A DNA stretch of 64,000 nt from Imperialibacter sp. EC-SDR9. GTDB lineage: Bacteria > Bacteroidota > Bacteroidia > Cytophagales > Cyclobacteriaceae. The position numbers and the translations under genes were made by a program. Numbering within the stretch: the stretch's first letter is position 1; each line of letters begins with the position of its first letter. The notes under the pieces were generated by a model, which saw nothing but the letters and a program-made list of their open reading frames with translations, did not search any database and was not told the origin of the DNA. The stretch is from contig NZ_LR701589.1 in NCBI RefSeq assembly GCF_902498805.1, positions 97,163 through 161,162 on the forward strand, read 5' to 3'. Shown in pieces: positions 24,307-31,406 of the stretch.

Positions 24307-25262
24307 TTGCGGTCTTCTTCTCCTTCGTCAAACTGATCATAAGCCTTGATAATTTCTCTTACCAGCTTATGTCTTACCACATCCTTGCCATCCAGTTCCA
24401 CAAAGCCAATCCCTTTCACGTCCTTCAGCACGTTCAATGCTTCAATAAGACCTGACTTTTGCTTTTTGGGCAGATCAACCTGCGACTTGTCGCCCGTAAT
24501 GATCACTTTCGAGGTGGGGCCCATCCTGGTCAGAAACATCTTGATTTGCATGGCCGAGGTATTCTGCGCTTCGTCCAGCAAAATAAAGGCGTGGTTGAGT
24601 GTACGGCCCCGCATGTAGGCAAGCGGCGCTATTTCTATCACCCTATTCTCCTGATAGAACTTCAGTTTTTCAGGTGGTACCATGTCGTCCAGTGCATCGT
24701 AGATCGGACGAAGATACGGGTCGATTTTTTCTTTCAGGTCACCAGGCAAAAACCCAAGGTTTTCTCCAGCTTCTACCGCCGGACGGGTGATGATAATTTT
24801 TTTCACCTCTCTGTTCTTGAGTGCCTTTACTGCCAGTGCCACGGAAATATAGGTCTTGCCGGTACCTGCCGGCCCGATGGCAAAAACCAGGTCGTTCTTC
24901 CGGGACGCTGTTACAAGTGCTTTTTGATTGGGCGTTTTCGGGACGATCTTAAACCCCTTGGTGCCATAAATAAGCACATCATCTTTGTCCTCATCCAGCA
25001 CAGTCTCGTCTTCCTGGGTCAGGTAGTTGGTAACGTTCTCTTCGGTTACCATACCGAACTTATTGTAGTGCTGAATCAGCGAATTAAGGATATCGTTGAT
25101 CCTGATGATTTCGGGTGTGCTGCCTTGTATCCTTATCTCATTTCCTCTGGAGATGATCTTGCTTTGAGGAAACGCCTGGGCAATTTGCTTAATATTTTGG
25201 TTCTCAATCCCAAGAAAATCGAGAAGGGAGATATTCTCCAGTGTGATGACCTTTTCTATCAA
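24303..25262 (-). CDS. phoH: PhoH family ATPase
   Basis: A 319-residue PhoH protein. An N-terminal KH-like region is followed by the PhoH ATPase with Walker A GPAGTGKTYISVALA, the RGRTLNHAFILLDEAQNTS Walker-B-type motif, and the VIITGDKSQVDLP sensor. PhoH proteins are RNA-related ATPases or helicases induced by stress or phosphate limitation. The start is a TTG (25260-25262); the usual family start (MVEKVITLENI) is only consistent with this codon. Two more genes follow in the unit: GNAT (ATGA overlap) and the nucleotidyltransferase-like gene. Confidence 0.88.
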   Translation of the reverse strand: MIEKVITLENISLLDFLGIENQNIKQIAQAFPQSKIISRGNEIRIQGSTPEIIRINDILNSLIQHYNKFGMVTEENVTNYLTQEDETVLDEDKDDVLIYGTKGFKIVPKTPNQKALVTASRKNDLVFAIGPAGTGKTYISVALAVKALKNREVKKIIITRPAVEAGENLGFLPGDLKEKIDPYLRPIYDALDDMVPPEKLKFYQENRVIEIAPLAYMRGRTLNHAFILLDEAQNTSAMQIKMFLTRMGPTSKVIITGDKSQVDLPKKQKSGLIEALNVLKDVKGIGFVELDGKDVVRHKLVREIIKAYDQFDEGEEDRK

Positions 25263-25359
25263 ATGATGATCTATTTTAGATTCTGTTAGTAATCAGCTAA
25301 GTGCTTTATTTTTATTTACTTTGCCCCTGTAAAACTAACTATTATTTGCGTCTTCCTAC

Positions 25360-26145
25360 ATGGCTCTCATCACTTTTCTGTCAGATTTCGGTACGTCAGA
25401 CCATTACGTGGCAGCAGTGAAGGCAGCAATAATGAGCGTCAACCCTGGATTACAAATAGTTGACATTACCCATGGAGTGGCATCGTGCAACCTTGCAGAG
25501 GCTTCCTACCTTCTGGAATCGGTCTTTCGTGATTTTCCTAAGGGTACGGTGCATATGGTGGCCGTGAACTCGACCGGAAAAAGAGAGGACAAGCCAGTGG
25601 CAGTGAAGCTGGAGGATCACTTCTTCGTAGGGCCCGACAATGGCATCTTCAGCCTGATTTCCACGCAAAAGCCAACAGCCATTGTAACCCTCGACCTGAT
25701 CAATAAAAAGAAAACTACTTTTCCAGCCAGAAACATGTATGCGCAAGCCGCTTCTTACCTGGCCAGTGGCAAGTCTATTCATGACCTGGGACAAATGGTG
25801 CCTGAGCTCAATACACTCATCAAGAAAAAGGGCAAAACGACCAAAAAGCAAATCACCGGCCATGTGATTCATATCGACCATTACGGCAATTTGATCACCA
25901 ACATTGCGAAAGATGACTTTGATACCATCATGGAGCTTAACCAGCAAAAAGGCTTCGAAATATCTTTTGGAAGGGAGCGCTCTACCGAAATTCACGAGTC
26001 CTATTTCTCCGTAGAAGGTGGCGAATGCTTTTTCATCTTCAACCAATCGGGCTTGCTGGAAATTGGCATCAACAACGGCCATGGGTCTGACCTGCTGGGA
26101 CTCCACTACGACTCCCCCGTTTTTATCAACTTCGTAACTGAATAG
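25360..26145 (+). CDS. SAM hydroxide adenosyltransferase (DUF62)
   Basis: A 261-residue enzyme of the DUF62/fluorinase-like family, which splits S-adenosylmethionine to adenosine and methionine using water. Visible motifs are ITFLSDFGTSDHYVAAVKAAIM at the N terminus and the PDNGIFS substrate-loop; the C-terminal domain starts with GHVIHIDHYGNLITNI. It lies 3 bases before the small ABM protein, with which it probably forms a unit. Whether SAM is the physiological substrate is inferred from the family. Confidence 0.85.
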   Translation: MALITFLSDFGTSDHYVAAVKAAIMSVNPGLQIVDITHGVASCNLAEASYLLESVFRDFPKGTVHMVAVNSTGKREDKPVAVKLEDHFFVGPDNGIFSLISTQKPTAIVTLDLINKKKTTFPARNMYAQAASYLASGKSIHDLGQMVPELNTLIKKKGKTTKKQITGHVIHIDHYGNLITNIAKDDFDTIMELNQQKGFEISFGRERSTEIHESYFSVEGGECFFIFNQSGLLEIGINNGHGSDLLGLHYDSPVFINFVTE

Positions 26146-26147
26146 CT

Positions 26148-26444
26148 ATGATTATCAGGATTGTGCGCATGACCTTTCATCCCGATAAAGTCAGCGAGTT
26201 CCTGACGATCTTCAACAATTCCAAAAGCAAAATCCGGCATTTCGAGGGTTGCCAGCATTTGGAGCTATGGCAAAGCACGGAGATGCCAAACGCCTTCACC
26301 ACCTACAGCCACTGGCAAACTGCGACCGATCTGGAAAACTATCGGCATTCAGAGCTATTCAAAACCACCTGGGCGAAGACAAGGGTGCTTTTTGCGGAAA
26401 AGCCGATTGCCTTTTCCAATGAAGTTCTAATGGATGTAAATTAG
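26148..26444 (+). CDS. Antibiotic-biosynthesis-monooxygenase-type small protein
   Basis: A 98-residue protein with the ABM dimeric ferredoxin-like fold: MIIRIVRMTFHPDKVSEFLTIFN, then the SKIRHFEGCQHLELWQS strand and YSHWQTATDLENYRHSELFKTTWAKT. Members are small oxygenases or heme-handling proteins; the substrate is unknown. It starts 3 bases after the SAM hydrolase stop. Confidence 0.72.
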   Translation: MIIRIVRMTFHPDKVSEFLTIFNNSKSKIRHFEGCQHLELWQSTEMPNAFTTYSHWQTATDLENYRHSELFKTTWAKTRVLFAEKPIAFSNEVLMDVN

Positions 26445-26445
26445 C

Positions 26446-26477
26446 TTTGGATTTAATACATTCTTTAAATATGTTTG
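26446..26477 (+). promoter_or_regulatory. Bacteroidota-type promoter of the intact tRNA-Leu
   Basis: TTTG at 26446-26449 is followed, after a 20-base spacer, by TATGTTTG (26470-26477), an exact match to the -33/-7 consensus TTTG…TAnnTTTG. The expected start of transcription is close to 26484, 41 bases before the tRNA. No such promoter is seen before the second tRNA copy. Confidence 0.6.
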
Positions 26478-26524
26478 CATCCCGTTTCGGAATTGAGACC
26501 ACAAACGGAGTTCCTTCACATCAT

Positions 26525-26608
26525 GCCTGGGTGGCGAAATTGGTAGACGCAAAGGTCTCAAACACCTTCGGGGGCAACCCCATGCCGGTTCGAGTCCGGC
26601 CCCAGGTA
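26525..26608 (+). tRNA. tRNA-Leu(CAA), intact copy
   Basis: The acceptor stem GCCTGGG pairs with CCCAGGT (first pair G-U). The D arm is GCG…CGC. The anticodon stem AAGGT/ACCTT encloses the loop CTCAAAC, giving anticodon CAA. The variable arm has GGGG-CAA-CCCC and the T arm GCCGG-TTCGAGT-CCGGC. All stems close. The 3' end is A followed by CT in the DNA, so CCA must be added after transcription. This is a class II leucine tRNA. Confidence 0.92.
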
Positions 26609-26697
26609 CTAGCTTAAATGCTATCGGTTAACTCCATCGGCCAGGCTGTGCACATAATAAATGGGCATTTACCAACAGTTCAAACCTGCTGCTTTTC

Positions 26698-26955
26698 ATG
26701 TTTCACGTTTACGCCATAAGCAGTTTGTCAAGAAACTATATTCACGTTGGATTGACCGACAATTGGGATCGACGATTCCGGCAGCATAATTCAGGGCAGA
26801 ACAAGACAACCAAACCATACGCTCCCTTTATCCTTGTTTATAAGGAAATTCACCCAACAAGAGTAGAAGCGAGAGTGAGGGAAAAATATTTCAAGTCGGG
26901 CATTGGCAAAGAATTCTTAAAAGCCTTAAGGGATGCTCTTCCTGATACGGATTGA
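26698..26955 (+). CDS. GIY-YIG nuclease-family protein
   Basis: An 85-residue single-domain GIY-YIG protein. The GIY-type strand is VYAISSLSRNYIHVGLTDN, the conserved Arg lies in WDRRFRQHN, and the C-terminal Glu in ARVREKYFKSGIGKEFLK. Small GIY-YIG proteins of this type are common in Bacteroidota and, from memory, are often near tRNA or rRNA genes; their targets are unproven. Here the gene lies exactly between the two tRNA-Leu copies, inside a direct repeat. This is what a homing-type cassette would look like, but catalytic activity and mobility are inference. Confidence 0.8.
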   Translation: MFHVYAISSLSRNYIHVGLTDNWDRRFRQHNSGQNKTTKPYAPFILVYKEIHPTRVEARVREKYFKSGIGKEFLKALRDALPDTD

Positions 26956-27031
26956 TTACACAATTTATTGAAATCAGATCGATCCCCCAGCACCAAACGG
27001 AGTTCCTTCACATGATGCCTGGGTAGCGAAA

Positions 27032-27051
27032 CCTGCCTGCGGTCAGGCAGG
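27032..27051. repeat. Palindromic insert 1 (D arm of the second tRNA-Leu)
   Basis: CCTGCCTGCGGTCAGGCAGG, an 8-bp perfect stem with a CGGT loop. It interrupts GCGAAA|TTGG relative to the intact tRNA copy, without target duplication. Confidence 0.85.
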
Positions 27052-27100
27052 TTGGTAGACGCAAAGGTCTCAAACACCTTCGGGGGCAACCCCATGCCGG

Positions 27101-27120
27101 CCTGCCTGCCGTCAGGCAGG
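27101..27120. repeat. Palindromic insert 2 (T arm of the second tRNA-Leu)
   Basis: CCTGCCTGCCGTCAGGCAGG, identical to insert 1 except for one loop base (CCGT instead of CGGT). It interrupts GCCGG|TTCGAGT. Both inserts sit directly before TT. Confidence 0.85.
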
Positions 27121-27251
27121 TTCGAGTCCGGCCCCAGGTACCAAAACTGCTAGGTCTGCAATTCTATTTGCTGGCTTCCACGTCTCTGCGAAGGTGTATT
27201 TTTTGTCAATAGACGATCCCGCCTTCATGATCCTTTGCGCTTATTGTGCCG

Positions 27252-27440
27252 TCAGTGAGCTTCTTCCTTTTTGAATTCTTCAACTACTTCAAGTGCTGCC
27301 CAATGGATTTGTGTGTCATAAAGTTCGCCTTTAAAAAATCGGATGACCCTTCGCTCCGTACAGTCGGCAAGTGTAGCGACTTTGCTGGTGTAACCCTTTG
27401 GCAACTGAGCCTTTAATTCTTTGAGATTGAAGTATGGCAT
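27252..27440 (-). CDS. Small helix-turn-helix-like protein
   Basis: From the ATG at 27440 the protein has 62 residues (MPYFNLKELKAQLPKGYTSK…). The segment VATLADCTERRVIRFFKGELYD looks like a short helix-turn-helix, and the tail IHWAALEVVEEFKKEE is helical. Small regulators of this size are found in Bacteroidota prophage-like elements. It faces the gene at 27552 across an AT-rich intergenic region with inverted repeats at 27470-27487. The longer start at 27527 would run through that operator region and is less likely. Confidence 0.5.
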   Translation of the reverse strand: MPYFNLKELKAQLPKGYTSKVATLADCTERRVIRFFKGELYDTQIHWAALEVVEEFKKEEAH

Positions 27441-27469
27441 TTTTCTAACTTTTTCTTTCAAAGTAAAAA

Positions 27470-27487
27470 TACAGTAATTATGCTGTA
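27470..27487. promoter_or_regulatory. Inverted-repeat operator between divergent regulators
   Basis: TACAG (27470-27474) and CTGTA (27483-27487) form a dyad with an 8-base AT spacer. A related TACAATTATTAT sequence follows at about 27501. It lies between the starts of the 62- and 118-residue regulator-like proteins (27440 and 27552), where a repressor site is expected. Confidence 0.42.
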
Positions 27488-27551
27488 AATTCAGTATAAA
27501 TACAATTATTATGTCTTTTTTTTTCATAAATGATCAGCGGACATTTGCATT

Positions 27552-27908
27552 ATGCAGCACAGAGGCGAAATTCTCAAGAAGGTCGTTTACGATTACAAGG
27601 AAAAAACAGGTGTGACTATTCAGGCCATTGCCACTAAGGCTGGTTATGACCAGTCAACCCCCTACAGGCATTTTGAGGTTGAGGAATTATCTTATCATAT
27701 CATTCGAAAGTATGGTACAGCAATCGGTCACGACTTTCGGGAGGACTTTCCAGATATGGGTGATGAATTTATGATAGTGAGTGAGCCAAAGCAAAGCTAC
27801 GGCATGAGCCTTGACCAATGCATGGAGCAAAAGGAACTATGGCAAAGGAAGTACATAGAACTTCTGGAGAAACATAATGCTTTGCTATCTGAGCGATTGA
27901 ATGGCTAA
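27552..27908 (+). CDS. Helix-turn-helix regulator-like protein
   Basis: A 118-residue protein. The N terminus has a regulator-like helix-turn-helix (GVTIQAIATKAGYDQSTPYRHFEVEELSYHIIRKYGTAIGHDF), and the C terminus a coiled-coil-like helix (LDQCMEQKELWQRKYIELLEKHNALLSERL) that would support dimers. It is divergent from the small regulator at 27252-27440, a layout typical of phage-type genetic switches. No phage structural or integrase genes are present, so it is probably a remnant, or belongs to the tRNA-flanked accessory patch. Confidence 0.6.
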   Translation: MQHRGEILKKVVYDYKEKTGVTIQAIATKAGYDQSTPYRHFEVEELSYHIIRKYGTAIGHDFREDFPDMGDEFMIVSEPKQSYGMSLDQCMEQKELWQRKYIELLEKHNALLSERLNG

Positions 27909-27955
27909 TGCCTATAGGTTTTTGCATATCAAGATTGCATAAAGGAGAGTGTTGA

Positions 27956-28077
27956 GGCCAGGGTCCCAGGTTTCAGGGACGTTTTTCCCTCTTTCATGAC
28001 TAGTTCAAACTAAGAAACCTGGTGTGAAACATCACACAAAAAACGTCCGCTTCGCTTTTCTGTTTTATTGCCCTGGC
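27956..28077 (+). ncRNA. Candidate structured RNA with pseudoknot pairing
   Basis: Four complementary pairs fall in 122 bases: GCCAGGG (27957-27963) with CCCTGGC (28071-28077); CCAGGTTTC (27966-27974) with GAAACCTGG (28014-28022); GGACGTTTTT (27977-27986) with AAAAACGTCC (28039-28048); and GTGTG/CACAC (28022-28037). The second and third cross each other (order b, c, b', c'), giving an H-type pseudoknot or two competing states. A terminator follows at 28134-28160. No open frame is present. The rest of the gene-free 27909-28268 interval shows nothing more. No known RNA family was recognised. Confidence 0.4.
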
Positions 28078-28133
28078 TGACCACGTCGTTTATATCAGCA
28101 AATTACAACTAGATTTCAGCCATTTCCCATTTA

Positions 28134-28160
28134 CGAACCTATTCAATAGGTTCGTTTTTT
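28134..28160 (+). terminator. Strong Rho-independent terminator
   Basis: CGAACCTATT (28134-28143) and AATAGGTTCG (28145-28154) are fully complementary around one base, so the effective hairpin has a stem of about 8 bp, followed by six T (28155-28160). It ends a transcript that could include the 27552 gene or the candidate RNA upstream. Confidence 0.75.
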
Positions 28161-28268
28161 AACGTATGCTACCTTGTAAACCAAAATATTACTGACACAT
28201 AATCATTTCCAATACCCATAATTCATATATTCCGTCTCCAAAAGGGCTTCAAATGTCACTCAGTTAAT

Positions 28269-29327
28269 ATGAAAAACCAGCGATTACTCTGCCTCTTGTT
28301 TATTGCTTTGTCGTCAGGCTCATCGTTTGCTCAAAAAACCTACGTCGTAAAGCTGAAGCCTGACAATATCAACATCCCCAACAGAAGCTTCTACATTGAC
28401 AAAGTGACGGACAACCGAAACACCGATAAAGAGTGGATTGGAATTGTTCAAACCGGAAAATTCAATGACCCTCACGAAGCAAAATTTGAGTATGGACTGG
28501 AAAATGCACTGATAACCTATCTCAGAATTTCGCTATCAAAAACCGACACCCGGCAGGTACCTGTCACAATGGTGATTAACCGACTTGAAATCACCGAAAA
28601 GATGACAAGAGCCAACGAGATGGGCTACGCTGACATTTCCGTGGACTTCTTCAAGGATGGCATAAAAATGTTTGGTACCGAACAGTATACCGGAGTGAGT
28701 GGCCTTGACGTAACTGAGCTGCACGAAGCAAATATCAGAAAGGCAATTAACCTAAGTCTTGTTGCATTTGAAGAATTTAATAGTGCAGCTGCCATAGGTA
28801 GCCAAAGTGAAAATTCCCGACTCTCTGAAAACTCGGTTCCGGGCTCAGATATAGATTTGTATTCACTCACGCAATCTGTGGAGCGTACCGAGGACGATGC
28901 AAGTATCACTAATGAATACAAGAAGGGTGTGAAAGAAAACAGAAACATTACCGCTCTGGGTTATCAGATTGGCGGTAACACACTGGTTGGCTTTGACTAT
29001 GAAATCAGGGTGAGCAACTATTTCGGTGTTCATTTGGGAGCAGGAATAAAAGGCTTCACGGCCGGAATGAAAGTTCATACCAGCCCAAAGAAGAACAGCC
29101 CTTTTTTCAACTTGAGCTATAAAGATGCTGGGTTAGGTTTGATGAGCTCCCTGGGCTTTGAGCTTGGAGGGCGATTAATCCTCAGCAAATCCAGTGACTT
29201 TGGTCTTTTGGGTCAGATTGGAATTCAGAAAATCCTTTCCATCGACGAAGAATTTGAAAACAGATTATTTAAAAGAAGAGATACCCCATCAGCTGTGTTG
29301 GCGGTCGGCATCGGCCTGAGCTGGTAG
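28269..29327 (+). CDS. Secreted protein, paralogue 1 of a tandem pair
   Basis: A 352-residue protein with a signal peptide (MKNQRLLCLLFIALSSGSSF, then A-Q). The N-terminal half (KTYVVKLKPDNINIPNRSFYIDKVTDNR) contains an alternating beta pattern, then ELHEANIRKAINLSLVAFEEF. The C-terminal part (AALGYQIGGNTLVGFDYEIRVSNYFGVHLGAG…LGLMSSLGFELGGRLILSKSSDFGLLGQIGIQKIL) is amphipathic beta, like an outer-membrane barrel segment. No known family is recognised. It is tandem with the closely related gene at 29495-30586. Confidence 0.65.
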   Translation: MKNQRLLCLLFIALSSGSSFAQKTYVVKLKPDNINIPNRSFYIDKVTDNRNTDKEWIGIVQTGKFNDPHEAKFEYGLENALITYLRISLSKTDTRQVPVTMVINRLEITEKMTRANEMGYADISVDFFKDGIKMFGTEQYTGVSGLDVTELHEANIRKAINLSLVAFEEFNSAAAIGSQSENSRLSENSVPGSDIDLYSLTQSVERTEDDASITNEYKKGVKENRNITALGYQIGGNTLVGFDYEIRVSNYFGVHLGAGIKGFTAGMKVHTSPKKNSPFFNLSYKDAGLGLMSSLGFELGGRLILSKSSDFGLLGQIGIQKILSIDEEFENRLFKRRDTPSAVLAVGIGLSW

Positions 29328-29420
29328 ATTAAAATTACTCCAGCGCATACCCTTTCACAGACGTATTAAATTTGACACGATTACACCGGCTTCTCAACAG
29401 AGAAAATATTAATTTTCGGA

Positions 29421-29456
29421 TATTGAATATTATATTGAATATTATATTCAATATTT
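29421..29456. repeat. 12-base repeats with inverted arm before the second paralogue
   Basis: TATTGAATATTA is present twice in tandem (29421-29432, 29433-29444) and is followed by an inverted arm TATTCAATATTT (29445-29456). ATATTGAATA/TATTCAATAT (29420-29429, 29445-29454) pairs as a hairpin. It lies 39 bases upstream of the second paralogue's ATG and is a candidate operator or an AT-rich hairpin. Confidence 0.55.
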
Positions 29457-29494
29457 CCCAGCAAAGACTGGGGAAAAAATACCAACCTATCACC

Positions 29495-30586
29495 ATGAAA
29501 AACCAGCTATTACTCTGCCTCTTGTTTACTGCTTTGTCATCAGGCACCTCGTTCGCACAAAAAACCTATGTCGTAAAGCTGAACCCCGACTACATCAACA
29601 TTCCCAACAGAAGTTTTTATATAGATGAGATAATTGACAACCGAACCGACAAAAGCCGGATCGGTATTGTTCAAAACGGTTCCCTGCGCCTTGCTCAGCT
29701 TGAGTATGGGCTGGAGAATTCCCTGGAAAGCTATCTAAAATCTGCTTTTCCAAAGACCGATCAGGAAATTCCTATTATTATGGTGGTCAACCGGCTGGAG
29801 ATTTCCGAAAAACCGGCAAGTGTCGGTGAGGTTGGGTACGCTGACATTTCCGTTGATTTCTTCACAGGCGAAATCAAGCTTTTCAGCACCGATCAGCATG
29901 TGGAGGTCACCGCTACCGACGTGACCAAGCTGCACGAGGCCAACATACGGGAGGCCGTGGCAAAAAGCCTTTTTGCGTTTGACGACTCCAACTGGGTGTC
30001 GGTAATGCATGGAAAAACGGAAAAGCCCCAACCCTCCAGAAATACTGTACCTGGTTCGGATACTGCATTGTTCTCGGCCACGCAGCCTGTAAGCGGAGAC
30101 AACCCTAACTACAAAGCCTCAGAGAGCAAGAATAATTCGACGGCACAAGCTCCTGCGGAATCACCGGAGGAAGCAACAACTGACACCTATACGGAGAATA
30201 GAAATATCACGGCGGTGGGTTATCAGATTGGCGGTCTAACACTGATAGGTGTCGACTATGAAATCAGAGCCAGCGACTATTTTGGTGTACACATGGGAGG
30301 TGGTTTGGCTGGATTCACAATAGGATTGAAAATTCATACCAACCCGGAAAAGAACAGCTCGTTCTTCAACCTAAGCTTTAAAGACGGTGGCTTCGGAAAA
30401 ATCACAACCCTGGGATTGGAATTTGGAGGTCGATTAGTATTCAGTAAATCCAGCGACCTTGGACTTGTGACACAAATAGGTATTCAAAAAATTCTGTCTA
30501 TCGACGAAGAATTTGAGAAACAAGTATTCAAAGGAAACGGTGCACCTCGGGTTATGATGGCCTTTGGAATTGGGCTTAGTTGGTAG
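29495..30586 (+). CDS. Secreted protein, paralogue 2 of a tandem pair
   Basis: A 363-residue protein from the ATG at 29495 (MKNQLLLCLLFTALSSGTSF, a signal peptide). It is closely related in sequence to the preceding gene along its full length: VVKL.PD.INIPNRSFYID, LHEANIREAV, GYQIGG.TL.G.DYEIR.S.YFGVH. It differs by a longer Ser/Pro/Glu-rich linker (about 195-245) before the beta-rich C-terminal part. The start at 29372 would include the AT-repeat region and is unlikely. Tandem duplication followed by divergence is the simplest reading; the function is unknown. Confidence 0.65.
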   Translation: MKNQLLLCLLFTALSSGTSFAQKTYVVKLNPDYINIPNRSFYIDEIIDNRTDKSRIGIVQNGSLRLAQLEYGLENSLESYLKSAFPKTDQEIPIIMVVNRLEISEKPASVGEVGYADISVDFFTGEIKLFSTDQHVEVTATDVTKLHEANIREAVAKSLFAFDDSNWVSVMHGKTEKPQPSRNTVPGSDTALFSATQPVSGDNPNYKASESKNNSTAQAPAESPEEATTDTYTENRNITAVGYQIGGLTLIGVDYEIRASDYFGVHMGGGLAGFTIGLKIHTNPEKNSSFFNLSFKDGGFGKITTLGLEFGGRLVFSKSSDLGLVTQIGIQKILSIDEEFEKQVFKGNGAPRVMMAFGIGLSW

Positions 30587-30616
30587 ACTGGTTTATCGCC
30601 TAAGTAGGGAAGACAA

Positions 30617-31036
30617 TTATGTACTGGTTGAACTCAGGTATTCCGAAGCTGTCATTACTGGGATTTCTGAGGTTTTAAAATCCTTAAGGTCTCTGGTGAT
30701 AATTGTATCGAGGTTGTTTTCTACAGCAGTATAATATTGTAGTCCGTCTTCAAAATCTTTGAATGCTATGTCATTCAAAGCAAGGCTAATCGTCCTTTCC
30801 GACAGGGATAATACTTTCGTCAGCATCAGAAACCGTCTAATGATCTCTCGGGCTTCATCTGCTCCTTTGAACTTGGCGAGCACATAATTTGTATTGGCAA
30901 TAGTAAGAGCGCTAACAAAAAGTTTCAGCTTTCCTTTGTCGCCAAGCGAAATAATATGAGCTGCACTTTCATAAAATGGCTCTCTTCGGGCTAGTAAATC
31001 AAGGACTATGTTAGTGTCTAGCAGTAGCTTTTTCAC
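30617..31036 (-). CDS. PIN-domain toxin (VapC-like)
   Basis: A 139-residue PIN-domain RNase candidate. The first strand KLLLDTNIVLDLLARRE contains the first acidic residue; further acidic positions lie in DFEDGLQYYTA and ITRDLKDF. Four such acidic residues coordinate magnesium in VapC toxins. It is translated from a GTG at 31034-31036 that overlaps the antitoxin's TGA stop by four bases (GTGA). Both genes share the promoter with TGTTACGTAACA sites upstream. The target RNA is unknown. Confidence 0.85.
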   Translation of the reverse strand: MKKLLLDTNIVLDLLARREPFYESAAHIISLGDKGKLKLFVSALTIANTNYVLAKFKGADEAREIIRRFLMLTKVLSLSERTISLALNDIAFKDFEDGLQYYTAVENNLDTIITRDLKDFKTSEIPVMTASEYLSSTST

Positions 31037-31278
31037 TTATACTTCTCAAGCAAGTAGTCAGTATACCCCTCTTTATAGTCAAAATCACTATCAATTTTAA
31101 TGACTCCACTTAAGCTTTTTACAAGAGGTGTTATCTCAGCACCCTTTGAGCTTTTACTGGTCAAAGAAGATAAATAGCTTTCTATTAACTTAGACAGACT
31201 GACCTTGTGGGCCTTAGCATATGCCTTGGCCTGCTCTATGATTTCCTTATCAACGTTCAAAGTTAATTTAGTATCCAT
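31033..31278 (-). CDS. Antitoxin of the PIN-domain pair (DUF6364-like)
   Basis: An 81-residue protein with an N-terminal ribbon-helix-helix-like pattern (TKLTLNVDKEIIEQAKAYAKAHKVSLSKLIESYLSSL), the DNA-binding and toxin-partner fold of many antitoxins. The C-terminal half (ITPLVKSLSGVIKID…EGYTDYLLEKY) would wrap the PIN domain. It precedes the toxin and overlaps it by GTGA. Upstream (31287-31320) lie one full and one half copy of TGTTACGTAACA, expected operators for autoregulation. Confidence 0.78.
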   Translation of the reverse strand: MDTKLTLNVDKEIIEQAKAYAKAHKVSLSKLIESYLSSLTSKSSKGAEITPLVKSLSGVIKIDSDFDYKEGYTDYLLEKYK

Positions 31279-31286
31279 GGGCTTTA

Positions 31287-31321
31287 TGTTACGTGCAAAT
31301 TTAGCAAATTGTTACGTAACA
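31287..31321. promoter_or_regulatory. Operator region of the toxin-antitoxin pair
   Basis: The perfect 12-base palindrome TGTTACGTAACA is present at 31310-31321 and its half TGTTACGT at 31287-31294, 9 and 32 bases upstream of the antitoxin ATG. Two sites of this type are usual for cooperative autoregulation. Confidence 0.5.
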
Positions 31322-31406
31322 TTCAAGAGATTCGATGGGCCTTTCATCGAAATGCTGACCTGTCCAGTACCCTCTCCAGTCGGCCAAGGCATAGAAAATT
31401 ACCAGC

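Larger units (their letters stand above)
26503..27143. repeat. Duplicated tRNA-Leu segment bracketing the GIY-YIG gene
   Basis: A leader of about 22 bases (AAACGGAGTTCCTTCACAT, then one variable base and the first tRNA bases) and the whole tRNA-Leu occur twice: 26503-26608 and 26995-27143. Between them lies the GIY-YIG gene. The second copy has two 20-base insertions and one substitution at tRNA position 9. The upstream leader is nearly identical, so the copy arose by duplication of a segment that reached beyond the tRNA. Confidence 0.75.
27017..27143 (+). pseudogene. tRNA-Leu(CAA) duplicate disrupted by two palindromic insertions
   Basis: With two 20-base inserts removed (27032-27051 in the D loop, 27101-27120 between T stem and T loop) the remainder is the same tRNA-Leu(CAA), including anticodon loop CTCAAAC, and ends with an encoded CCA (27141-27143). 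Position 9 is A instead of G. The inserts are self-pairing and would enlarge the D and T loops, which should prevent the normal D-T contact. No promoter is apparent. It is probably non-functional, or it makes an unusual RNA. Confidence 0.7.

Noticed and set aside
26503..27143. Second tRNA copy as an intron-containing functional tRNA
   Set aside because: The inserts are two short self-pairing palindromes in the D and T arms, not a single group I/II intron in the anticodon loop.
27956..28160. Pseudoknotted segment as retron RNA or a toxI-like RNA
   Set aside because: No reverse transcriptase and no short tandem repeats of toxI type in the neighbourhood.
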